A DNA stretch of 64,000 bases from Paenibacillus periandrae (GTDB taxonomy: Bacteria > Bacillota > Bacilli > Paenibacillales > NBRC-103111). Shown piece by piece: positions 24,461-33,076 of the stretch. Below the pieces are notes generated by a model. That model saw nothing but the letters and a program-made list of their open reading frames with translations. It was not told where the DNA came from and searched no databases. A program made the translations under genes and the position numbers. The stretch spans positions 248,001 to 312,000 of the forward strand of contig NZ_JAJNMU010000010.1 of the NCBI RefSeq assembly GCF_022458865.1. The letters run 5' to 3'. Positions within the stretch are counted from its first letter, which is position 1. Every line of letters begins with the position of its first letter.

Positions 24461-27400
24461 TCATTGGCTCCTGCTACTGCCCCCTTCCAATGTACCTGTT
24501 GTTCCCGCCCCTTTACGACGGTCCTCTGTCCCAGCCTCCTCGGTCAGGATGTACTCGACAAATTTCCAATTCGCATATTTGCTTGGATTTTTGGACGATG
24601 CTGTGCCTGGTGTGAATTCATAGTAATGGTCCCGGTCCAAAGTATCCGCGTCATTGATTGCAATGTTCATACCGAAGATGCCAGACACTGCGGTCGTCAG
24701 TGGCGTAAGCTCGCTCAGAGGCACGCGAATGATGTAAGATGTCAGCTTCGCTTCGTCATCCCGGTTTACACGCAGCCAGGAAGAAGGCTTGTCGCCAATG
24801 CTTTTTCCGCTGGCCACATGCCAGGCATAGACATCCTCGCCGCGCCCGTCGAAAGCAAAACCATACTCATAATCATCAGAATTATAGCTGGTTGACTTGT
24901 CATTCAATGTGTCTATGGTAATTTGCAAACTATCCCCTTCCCACATGCTGGCCCCGTACCGCGAATTCAGATGTACATCATCATATACCTGCACAAGTGT
25001 ATAGAGGTAGTCTTCATCCCATTGCCAGTAGGCTTTGGTAGCAGAATTGCTCGCCTTCCAGGCCTCCAAGGACCTCGGATCGGCGGGAGGGTTGACGTAG
25101 ATAGGAAATGCGGTTTTCCATAAAGATAAATCACCTGAAAAATAGGTTGAATTGTCCATCCCGCCTTGAGCCTTATTCACGACCGTGAAGCTCAAAGGAA
25201 GTTTTTTGATCGTCAGTGTATTTCCGGCGGCATCCTTGACCGTGACATCAAACACATATTCATGAAACGGCTTTTCCCTTACCTGAGACACAGGGAATAA
25301 AAGCTCCTTCTCTTCACTCGCTTGCAGCACAAAGACTTGACTAGCGGGAAGTTGCCAGCCTTCAGGAGCAGTGACTTCAACGGTACCGTTCAACGATTGG
25401 GTAAACACATTTTTCAGTTTAATGCCAATGTGCTGCATATCCGAAACAGCCTCCATCGTAGAAGACAGAGAAACCTGTACCTTGGTTTTGTTATCGACTG
25501 AAAGCGTCGTAGACTGGACAGTTTGACCCTGCTCCACCAGTGCCACTACAATCGCATTAGCCCCTGCAAATCCAGGATCTGACGAACGAATCGTCAGAGA
25601 CTTGCTTAAGCTTTGGCCTGCACCCAGCGTGATTTCGCTTTCCTCAAGCACGGCTTGGGTGACTGCGTTCAAAATGCGTAATTTTCCTGTAAATGGAATC
25701 GGCCTGGTATTCGTCACCACAACTTGTAACGGGCTCTCGCCTCCTTCAAAGATAGAAATTCGGGAAGGATAGGTGTTCACAAGCAAATTCGTCGCTTCCA
25801 CGGTTTCGAACCCGGCAAGCTTCGCAGACCAGCCTGCCAGCTTTAGAGCGGTTCTGTCCCAGGCCAGTGCCTGAGCGCTGCGACCTGCCTGCGCATTTTC
25901 TTGAGCACGCTTGTTCCAATTCCTCGCGTGTCGGAGCACCTCCTCGGCGAATGGCAAGCTTCCGCCATTTGCCGCTTGCAGCTTCGCTTCAATCTGCGTG
26001 GACGTACTCGCGATCGCTGTTCCTGAAGTGAGCGCCGGGGTTCCGGCGGGGGTGGCTCCTGCGATCAAGCTTTCCCATATAAGACCGATCTTGTGGTACT
26101 GATGCAGCATAGACATCGCTTCCGGAAGATCCAGAGTATGGTCCTCGACATATGCGATAATTGCTTCTCCCTGTAAATAATGACTATCCATCCAGCTTGT
26201 CAAATTCGCATAGGAAGGAGCTGCCGGATTGGTATGAGCCGCCTGCCGCAAGGCGTTAATGGCCGTTATAATGCCCTGTGACTGTGTGAATTGGCTCCCC
26301 CATTGGTTCAGCCAAGTGCCATAGAGCTTCTCCGCATTGGCAAACAGTCTGGCATTGAGCCATGCCGACGACAGGCCAGAGATATAGACCGGATCTGTCC
26401 CCAGCGATAACGGACTGCTCACGGCTACAGGATTGCCAAGCAGATCCGTTACGGAGACCGAGCTTTCTTCCAAACCCAGATCCAGCGTTCTCGTGCCTGA
26501 CGTAGACCAAGCAGCGACAACAGGCGCTCCGTTCTTCCTCCACATATAGGCTTTCAGACCGGCGCCGATGTCCGTTTCACCCACGAATTGGGCGTTGCCT
26601 AGAACGCCGTTCAGATGCCTCACCGCAATCAGGGAAGGCTTCGCCGAGAAATCCAGATGGCGGATGACACCATAGTTATGCTCCAGATTATAAGGATCCA
26701 CACCGTCATCCCTCATGTCATAAAGGCTGCTGACCTTCAACCCTGCAGAGGCGCTGATCATAAAATGCTTGACCAGATAAGCAGCCTGAACGCTCTCCGG
26801 AACCCCATTGGAGTCAACGGAAGTGGGCCAGCCGACTTCAGTGACGTACAGGTCTTTCCAATCCCCGTAAGGCGTGAGCTTGGACGTATAACTATTCAGC
26901 TTGGACATGTACGACGTATCTGGATTAAAGGGGAATATATACGGATGAAAGGACATCGCGTCGATATAAGGATACACGCCATGCTCGAACATCTCCGTCA
27001 AATATTGGTACCCGTTCTGATTCGCTACAGCACCGGCAATAATGGTGGCATCAGGCATCACCTTACGAATAGCCAGAGATGTAGCCTTGACCAGATTCGC
27101 ATAGACCCCCGCATCAGGAGTCGTCTTCCAGAATCCACCATGGTTAGGTTCGTTCCATATTTCGAAGGTATCCACCTTGCCTTTGTAATGCTCCACCGTC
27201 TTCGTCACGTAATTGAGATACGCCTCTAATTCCTCCGGGGTGGAGTACCCGTATTTTTCCGCTCCGACTACGCCGCTCTTCCCGTTATAAAGCGGATGGT
27301 TGTAACCCAGCACGGCGATGATTTTAATGCCTTTGGATACCAGATCATCCACCCACAAGTCGTGTCTGGAGAAATCGAATACCCCGCCTGCCTTCTCAAT

Positions 27401-28675
27401 CTTGTGCCACTGAATTTCGTCACGAACAACCTTTACGCCTGCTTTGACCAATATATCGGTATCGATCGGACCGGATCGGCCTTCCAGCGCGTAATGTGTG
27501 GCCATCGAGAACATCGTGTGCTGATCGTCATACTGGCTCTGATAATTGGGCATCACCGAGAATGGCAGCGATTCACTGGACACAACCCGCGAGCCTTGCT
27601 TCACATTCACTTGCAAGCTGTACACGCCGTTGGGCAATCCGAGTAAATCAAGCTGCTCGGTAGGGGTTGCACCCGGATGAACTGTGACCGTTGTCGAGCC
27701 CGTCAACGAGGCCGTGCCGGTTGCTGTATATTCGATCAAGTACGTTTTCGGCTCTTGGACCCGTAGATCGAAGTAAACGTTGAACAAGACGCTCTGCGGT
27801 TCAAAGATGCCGCCAGGACGGTCATGCGATACCTTAATGGTCCCCTCCAGCTCAATCTGGTTCCATTCCGCTTCCGTGTAGAGGGGATTGCTTCCTCCTG
27901 TCATTTGCTCTTTGGTGTAGTTGTTCAGGAGCGCTTGCTTGACATGGCTTCCCATACTTTTCACATCCAGCTTGACACTGGAAAAGAAATCCTGATGCAG
28001 GTAAAAAGCAGGCCTGACAAACGCACCGGTAAAGGAAGCTTCACTCGCAGCAGTTTGCCCCGTCAGCGCCGATACCTGCACGGCCTGCACAAGGGTAGGA
28101 GTGTCCGCGTTTATTCCTCTGGCCGTTCTCAGCCACCACCCCCAGCCCGACATGCCATCGACGACACCAAGCTTGGGTGCGTATTGAATGTACTCGGCTT
28201 GCGATAGAAGTGCCACTCCTGCAGTAGTCGTGTAATCCTGTGGACAAATGCTGTTACTCCGGCAAGCCTCCGTGCTCCATACCTGCTGATGATGGATATA
28301 TGGAAAGAGCTCTACCGGCAGCTTGTTGGTCGAATTGGGATCAATCAGCTGATGGTTTAACCAATAGGCGATATTGTTCGTATCCTCAACATCGAACTTA
28401 GTCGTTTTATCCGGGTCAAAAGCACGTGTGCCGTAGCTATCCTTAGCCAGTACAAAATACTTGGCATATACATCGTTTGTCACGCTCAGCAAAATAAATG
28501 TTTTATTAGAGCCCTTAACCCGAAATGTATTCGCTGCTGGAGTATTCGTCTGCCATCCTTCTGGGGGTGTTGTCAACCGGTTCACCGGTCCGGCATAGGC
28601 GGGAATACAAAGAAATAGAAAGAAAATCATCGCGAGTACCGATGCGGTCGCCGTTTTTAGCTTTCCGTTGTTCAC
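24461..28675 (-). CDS. 1404-aa secreted multidomain clan-A glycoside hydrolase
   Basis: A signal peptide (1-28, ending AYA) is followed by a DUF6273-like domain (about 40-235; hallmark WWLRTA at 180-185 and VRPAFYL at 220-226), a beta-sandwich (about 270-375), then a TIM-barrel glycosidase (about 385-770) with acid/base Glu509 in EIWNEPNHG and nucleophile Glu613 in YVTEVGWPTS. A helical region and two Ig-like sandwiches (about 780-1190) follow, and a CBM9-like domain closes the protein (about 1195-1385). The barrel resembles GH39/GH5-type clan-A enzymes. Exact family and substrate are unknown. The start is GTG with GAGGTG upstream. The last 20 residues (RRKGAGTTGTLEGGSSRSQ) look like run-on beyond the domain, next to a rearrangement scar. 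Confidence 0.85.
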   Translation of the reverse strand: MNNGKLKTATASVLAMIFFLFLCIPAYAGPVNRLTTPPEGWQTNTPAANTFRVKGSNKTFILLSVTNDVYAKYFVLAKDSYGTRAFDPDKTTKFDVEDTNNIAYWLNHQLIDPNSTNKLPVELFPYIHHQQVWSTEACRSNSICPQDYTTTAGVALLSQAEYIQYAPKLGVVDGMSGWGWWLRTARGINADTPTLVQAVQVSALTGQTAASEASFTGAFVRPAFYLHQDFFSSVKLDVKSMGSHVKQALLNNYTKEQMTGGSNPLYTEAEWNQIELEGTIKVSHDRPGGIFEPQSVLFNVYFDLRVQEPKTYLIEYTATGTASLTGSTTVTVHPGATPTEQLDLLGLPNGVYSLQVNVKQGSRVVSSESLPFSVMPNYQSQYDDQHTMFSMATHYALEGRSGPIDTDILVKAGVKVVRDEIQWHKIEKAGGVFDFSRHDLWVDDLVSKGIKIIAVLGYNHPLYNGKSGVVGAEKYGYSTPEELEAYLNYVTKTVEHYKGKVDTFEIWNEPNHGGFWKTTPDAGVYANLVKATSLAIRKVMPDATIIAGAVANQNGYQYLTEMFEHGVYPYIDAMSFHPYIFPFNPDTSYMSKLNSYTSKLTPYGDWKDLYVTEVGWPTSVDSNGVPESVQAAYLVKHFMISASAGLKVSSLYDMRDDGVDPYNLEHNYGVIRHLDFSAKPSLIAVRHLNGVLGNAQFVGETDIGAGLKAYMWRKNGAPVVAAWSTSGTRTLDLGLEESSVSVTDLLGNPVAVSSPLSLGTDPVYISGLSSAWLNARLFANAEKLYGTWLNQWGSQFTQSQGIITAINALRQAAHTNPAAPSYANLTSWMDSHYLQGEAIIAYVEDHTLDLPEAMSMLHQYHKIGLIWESLIAGATPAGTPALTSGTAIASTSTQIEAKLQAANGGSLPFAEEVLRHARNWNKRAQENAQAGRSAQALAWDRTALKLAGWSAKLAGFETVEATNLLVNTYPSRISIFEGGESPLQVVVTNTRPIPFTGKLRILNAVTQAVLEESEITLGAGQSLSKSLTIRSSDPGFAGANAIVVALVEQGQTVQSTTLSVDNKTKVQVSLSSTMEAVSDMQHIGIKLKNVFTQSLNGTVEVTAPEGWQLPASQVFVLQASEEKELLFPVSQVREKPFHEYVFDVTVKDAAGNTLTIKKLPLSFTVVNKAQGGMDNSTYFSGDLSLWKTAFPIYVNPPADPRSLEAWKASNSATKAYWQWDEDYLYTLVQVYDDVHLNSRYGASMWEGDSLQITIDTLNDKSTSYNSDDYEYGFAFDGRGEDVYAWHVASGKSIGDKPSSWLRVNRDDEAKLTSYIIRVPLSELTPLTTAVSGIFGMNIAINDADTLDRDHYYEFTPGTASSKNPSKYANWKFVEYILTEEAGTEDRRKGAGTTGTLEGGSSRSQ

Positions 28676-28702
28676 TCTTCACACCTCATTTATTAATTTT
28701 AA

Positions 28703-28716
28703 TGTAATCGTTTACA
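28703..28716. promoter_or_regulatory. Catabolite-responsive element (cre) upstream of the glycosidase
   Basis: TGTAATCGTTTACA fits the Bacillus cre consensus TGWAANCGNTNWCA on the gene-sense strand (TGTAAACGATTACA) without mismatch. It is 27 bp before the GTG of the 1404-aa enzyme, where CcpA would block transcription or elongation in the presence of preferred sugars. It indicates that the enzyme has its own control in addition to operon read-through. Confidence 0.8.
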
Positions 28717-28750
28717 ATTAAGTTCACAGCACAACAGACATGCCAGCAGA

Positions 28751-28775
28751 TAAAGAAGAGGCTAAGCCCCTTCTA
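28751..28775 (-). terminator. Hairpin after the 571-aa gene
   Basis: GAAGGGGC-TTA-GCCTCTTC (one G-U pair) starts within the stop codon region of the gene on its right and is followed by TTTATC. It probably trims or attenuates transcription before the glycosidase gene. Confidence 0.55.
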
Positions 28776-30488
28776 TAGCATACCTCTTAAGGCTTCTACC
28801 TTCTCCGGCTTCATTCCAAATGTCAGGGAGATGGGAACGCCAGTTGGCGCCCACACGGCCGTCACAGCCTCTTCGACTCGAACAACTTCCACTTCTTCCA
28901 TCTCCGTGTCGGGTTCCGACACGGCAAAGGCAACTAACGCCAGCGCCTCATGCAGCTTGTTGAAGTCGATGATACGCCTGGGACCATTGTACAAAACAAG
29001 ATCCATGCCTATCCGGCCGTAGTCCCCCTCGTAAAGCTCCCAGTTTCCTGCTGGTGTGGTGACTTCCGCACCTGAAAAAGCAGTCAAGACGTTCATCACC
29101 GTGACTTCCAGTGCTCCGATTGCTGCTGTCGCTTTCCGGCCCCGTATTCTGACCTTTACCTTCTGCAAGCTCCCCCCAATCTCAAAACGAATCCGCAGGT
29201 CACTGGCCTGAATCGTACCGTCAATGCGATCCAGCCCGATATGCGTATCCCCGCCGTTGGTGGAGAACTGCACACCGCACAATACATGCTGTTGCCGCTG
29301 GGCACAGGTAGATACAGCCGCCGCATAGTCATAACCGTCATGCAGGCAGCGCAGCGCGACATAGGTCCTGCTCTCCCCGTTCACCAGGTAAGCGAGCAAA
29401 TTCCGCCGCTGATTCCACAGCACTTCCTTGGAGGCTGTGCCTAATGAATAGGAAGGGGTGATCCAGGTGGTGGCCGTTTTTTCGTAGCCGTCGTTCCCAG
29501 CCTTCTGGTAGATCTCGTGAACCGTTCTGATGCCGGACTCCACGAATAAAGGTATGAACCGGGAAGGACATTGAACCCCACAGCCATACAGTCCAATATC
29601 GTAAGGCATATGGTCATCAGGAAAGTACCGGACCGCTCCTTTGGTAGCTATCTGTAAAAACGCCTGAACATTCTCTTTTAGCAGGCTGCTGTAACACCGG
29701 CTGTGAGGACCGGACCATTCCATCGTCGCTGCGTGGAAATGCTCCGCCACCGAGCGCCATCCCAACTCCAGCAGTTCCTCACTGAGCTGCATGCCCCGTA
29801 AGACCTTTGTTGTCTTATGCATGAGCGACAGATCTGTTAGAACGACTGTCATGTACGTGGGACTGTTGTATTCCTCGAACGTTCCCAGGCGCCGCGTATA
29901 CTCGGCTATGCCTTCTAGCCGTTCCAATCCGTACTCCAGATACCGAGGCTGTCCAAAAAACTCCCCCGCGATGAGGGTAACGAACGTTCCCATAATCGCA
30001 ATATTCGTATAATGAGGGCCCATATTGCGCCTCATAATCGATTCACATGCATGAAACACGGCATTCCTAACGAGCTCTCTGAGTTCATCAGGAAAGCGGT
30101 GATTATGGCGTACGACTGACTGGACAAGGCTTTTCCCGCAAAAGTCGGCCCAATTCCAGTCCGGCGGATTCATCTGCTTCAACGGCTCTTCATAGAACCA
30201 CGGCCAGATGCCATAGGTAGCCTGTTCCGGATTCGGCTCCTGCAGCGAGATGACTTGGCGGATGATATCCATCGCCCTTTGCTCATACTGTGGCAGCTCC
30301 GTGTCCAGCAACCCCAATGCATAAATGAGCGAATCGCGGGTGGAGTGAATGAATGCTGTATTCTTCAGCGTTGTGTGGTAACCTGGGCTGCTGAATGGCG
30401 AGCGAAGCATTCGCGTCTGCGGATTATAACGCTCCTCCATCAACCCTATGGCATGAACGAGCCGATCTTTCACCTCATTTCCTTCCAT
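28773..30488 (-). CDS. 571-aa protein of unknown function in the polysaccharide locus
   Basis: This soluble protein without signal peptide begins with about 350 mostly helical residues (HTTLKNTAFIHSTRDSLIYA, EEPLKQMNPPDWNWADFCGK, LGTFEEYNSPTYMTVVLTDL) and ends with about 200 residues of beta structure. Helical toroid followed by beta sandwich is the layout of many polysaccharide lyases and of some glycosidases, and conserved-looking Asn/His/Tyr/Glu clusters (EEYNSPTY, PSRFIPLF) fit an enzyme. I do not recognise the family. It lies between the regulator and the large secreted enzyme, so it probably acts on intracellular products of the same polymer. The ATG has AAGGAGTTGGG upstream. Confidence 0.75.
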   Translation of the reverse strand: MEGNEVKDRLVHAIGLMEERYNPQTRMLRSPFSSPGYHTTLKNTAFIHSTRDSLIYALGLLDTELPQYEQRAMDIIRQVISLQEPNPEQATYGIWPWFYEEPLKQMNPPDWNWADFCGKSLVQSVVRHNHRFPDELRELVRNAVFHACESIMRRNMGPHYTNIAIMGTFVTLIAGEFFGQPRYLEYGLERLEGIAEYTRRLGTFEEYNSPTYMTVVLTDLSLMHKTTKVLRGMQLSEELLELGWRSVAEHFHAATMEWSGPHSRCYSSLLKENVQAFLQIATKGAVRYFPDDHMPYDIGLYGCGVQCPSRFIPLFVESGIRTVHEIYQKAGNDGYEKTATTWITPSYSLGTASKEVLWNQRRNLLAYLVNGESRTYVALRCLHDGYDYAAAVSTCAQRQQHVLCGVQFSTNGGDTHIGLDRIDGTIQASDLRIRFEIGGSLQKVKVRIRGRKATAAIGALEVTVMNVLTAFSGAEVTTPAGNWELYEGDYGRIGMDLVLYNGPRRIIDFNKLHEALALVAFAVSEPDTEMEEVEVVRVEEAVTAVWAPTGVPISLTFGMKPEKVEALRGML

Positions 30489-30615
30489 TTCCCAACTCCT
30501 TTTTTCCTATATCTCCTAATAATGCGCCCTTACGGCTTTTAAGGTACCATGATTCATGCCGGAAGCCTATGATCTCCTTTTGTTTCAATATGCTTTTTCC
30601 CGTTTTGGCCCATCT

Positions 30616-32961
30616 TCATTTTTTGTGCATCTCTTCAATTCTTGTTTCCAGCATCATCCGATACTCCGAGGGCGTCAAAGCCGTTATCTTCTTGAAAATT
30701 CTTACAAAGCTGTTGACGTTGCCATAACCTACGGCCTCGGCTATATGGCGTATCTTGGAATCGGTTTGCTCCAATAATGCCTTGGCCTGATTGACTCTGT
30801 GCTCCATCAGATAATCGATGAAGTTGCTTTCCGTATGCTCCTTGAACATTTTACTTAGATGCGAAATACTCACCTTGAATTCATCAGCAAGCAGGTTCAA
30901 CGACAGATCGTTGCGGCTGTAATGCATATGTATAAATTGCTGTACGCGTTCTATAAGGTCGCTCTTCTCACGGGTGCTTCGTCTCTCTTTGATGCGTTCG
31001 ATGTAATCGCTTAGCACGCCAATGAGAAAGAACTTCATGTCCTCAAGGCTCTCAAGCTGATTCAAGGTATCCTGCATCCGCCCGGAGCCGATTAGCTCAT
31101 CCGGAGCGATGCCGATCTCATCGGCCACTGTAGCTGTCTTCATCATCAGCTGTAGATTCAACTGTCTAATCATCTCCGGGGATACGTTGTACTGGGTAAA
31201 CGTTTCATACCACCTGTCGATCTGCGTGCTTAATTTCTCCGTGTCCAGCAGCTTGATGGAATCCAGCATACCGTCGGTCATCCCGACCAACCGATAAAAT
31301 TGCGGCGTGGGGTCACTCTGAATATCTTCCAGCGTAATAATGGAGTTCCGCCCGGTGACTAGCTTGTAGGATAGCGCCTCGACCGCTTGCTTATAGGACA
31401 GATGGATGTCTCTAACCGACTGCACGCAGCCCCCTATTCCGATTGTGATGGTTTGTTTGAAATGATCCTGCACATATTTTTTGATCAGCTCCGCGATCGC
31501 TGCAGCAAGCAGCTCCGCCTCGCAGCCGTCATCGGCAAAGCTGATGATCATAGCACAAGTCCCATTCTCCAGCTCAACCGATGCCCCCCTGCCTTCGGCA
31601 TTCATGAATTCATCCGCTACATTGCATAAGGCGTAGTTGTACAGATGCAAATCCTTGGTGGAGGCGATCTCCGTTTTGTAATCCAATTCTGCACACATCA
31701 CGATAAACCGGTTCGGATACAGCTGGATGCCAAGCATTTCCATATACGGCTTCACATTCGAAAAATTAATTTTGTAGTCCGATAGCAGCTCGATCAACAG
31801 CTGCCACTTCATAATGGGCATGTTTTCCTTCATCTGTTTGTGCAGCTGCTCACTGCCGTTCATAATATCGTGGAACCTTGCCTCAATATCGATCAAACTG
31901 CTTAACGACGACTCCGTAGAGGATCTGACTTGTGGATGTGTGTTCAGCTTAGAGGAAACCGTCTGTACAAACTGATAGATCGGACGGAACGTCCATCTTC
32001 CCACGACCAGCGCGATCACTAAGGCTGTGATCAGAATAATGCCACATAGCCAGACAAGAGTGCTCCGCAAAGCCGCCAAGGGCTCATTCAACTGTACCTC
32101 CGGTACAAGGCGAACGAACGTCCAATTTGTGTAGGGAGCATGAAAATAAAAAATCTTCGACTTCTTGCCGTCAACTTCCGCTGCAAGGACACCCTCCTGC
32201 AGACCCGACCGTTGGATTTGTGCAATATAGGGCAGTCCGCTGAGGTCCTGACTGAGCTGGGCTAAGTCAGGATGCAGCACAACCACGCCATCCCTGTCTA
32301 TAATCATCGTCTTAGACTGATCGTCCGACGTATTGTTCTTAATTAAGGAAAACAGCATATCCTCTTTGATATTAAAGGCAACAACCCCTTTTCGACTGCC
32401 AGGCGGGTGTATGAGCGGGTATGTCCTCACCAGAGTGACGACATTGCGGTAGATCGCATCATTCGCCCCCGAAATAGGAAGTTTCCTCGCCGGAAGCCAA
32501 TTCGAATAACCGTCAAACAACTCGAATTCGGCAATCCACTGGTAGTTCTTCAACTTCATCGATTCCGTCAAGTTGTCCCCTGTCACTAGACGATTGTGTG
32601 GATACGAGTACATCTCGACGGAAAATAAAAATTCGTCGCTGCGAATCAAGCGGTCAATGTGATTACTGATATGAAGTTCGTTCACGGATCGTTCCGTTTC
32701 CGTCATATTGCCATCGAAGAATCGTTTCACCTCATCGTATTGAACGAGCTGAATCGACTCCTTATCAATATTTTTCAGCATAATTTCCAATTTTTGGTCC
32801 AGATGCTTGAGAAGCTCCAGATTCGTGCGTGTGAGCTCCTCTTTGAGATTATCGGTGAACACAAAATAGAAGATTGAAGCCGATGCAATAATAATTAGAA
32901 ACAAGAGCGCCAGCAAGACGGTAATGACTTTTCTTAACCATTTATTTTTGATCGCAGTCAA
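30616..32961 (-). CDS. Membrane-bound AraC-type sensor-regulator
   Basis: This 781-aa one-component regulator has a membrane helix near the N-terminus (RKVITVLLALLFLIIIASAS), a large extracytoplasmic Cache-like sensor, a second helix (about 290-315: STLVWLCGIILITALVIALV), a long cytoplasmic linker and a C-terminal AraC domain (DLSLNLLADEFKVSISHLSK, VGYGNVNSFVRIFKKITALT). It therefore binds DNA while tethered to the membrane. The start is taken as TTG at 32961, since AAAGGAG is 9 nt away. An ATG at 32970 abuts that site. It lies inside the importer/enzyme operon, which it probably activates. Confidence 0.88.
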   Translation of the reverse strand: MTAIKNKWLRKVITVLLALLFLIIIASASIFYFVFTDNLKEELTRTNLELLKHLDQKLEIMLKNIDKESIQLVQYDEVKRFFDGNMTETERSVNELHISNHIDRLIRSDEFLFSVEMYSYPHNRLVTGDNLTESMKLKNYQWIAEFELFDGYSNWLPARKLPISGANDAIYRNVVTLVRTYPLIHPPGSRKGVVAFNIKEDMLFSLIKNNTSDDQSKTMIIDRDGVVVLHPDLAQLSQDLSGLPYIAQIQRSGLQEGVLAAEVDGKKSKIFYFHAPYTNWTFVRLVPEVQLNEPLAALRSTLVWLCGIILITALVIALVVGRWTFRPIYQFVQTVSSKLNTHPQVRSSTESSLSSLIDIEARFHDIMNGSEQLHKQMKENMPIMKWQLLIELLSDYKINFSNVKPYMEMLGIQLYPNRFIVMCAELDYKTEIASTKDLHLYNYALCNVADEFMNAEGRGASVELENGTCAMIISFADDGCEAELLAAAIAELIKKYVQDHFKQTITIGIGGCVQSVRDIHLSYKQAVEALSYKLVTGRNSIITLEDIQSDPTPQFYRLVGMTDGMLDSIKLLDTEKLSTQIDRWYETFTQYNVSPEMIRQLNLQLMMKTATVADEIGIAPDELIGSGRMQDTLNQLESLEDMKFFLIGVLSDYIERIKERRSTREKSDLIERVQQFIHMHYSRNDLSLNLLADEFKVSISHLSKMFKEHTESNFIDYLMEHRVNQAKALLEQTDSKIRHIAEAVGYGNVNSFVRIFKKITALTPSEYRMMLETRIEEMHKK

Positions 32962-33036
32962 CAGCTTCATCTCCTTTCTACCGGTCAAATTTAGGTCAAT
33001 TCCCTACGATCTCTGGCAGTTGTCCCGGCAAAGACC

Positions 33037-33065
33037 AAAACAGGGCAGTTTGTGCCCTGTTTGGT
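33037..33065 (-). terminator. Hairpin between binding-protein and regulator genes
   Basis: CCAAACAGGGCA and TGCCCTGTTTTGG pair around ACAAAC just after the binding-protein stop. Such stems commonly stabilise the upstream mRNA so that the binding protein is made in excess, with partial read-through into the regulator gene. Confidence 0.7.
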
Positions 33066-33076
33066 TCTGGATCGAT

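Noticed and set aside
24452..24895. 147-codon plus-strand frame over the end of the glycosidase
   Set aside because: It is Cys/Arg/His-rich, antisense to a CBM9-like domain, with no start signal.
26615..27229. 204-codon plus-strand frame in the glycosidase
   Set aside because: It is antisense to the catalytic barrel. The opposite strand carries WNEPNH and the nucleophile motif.
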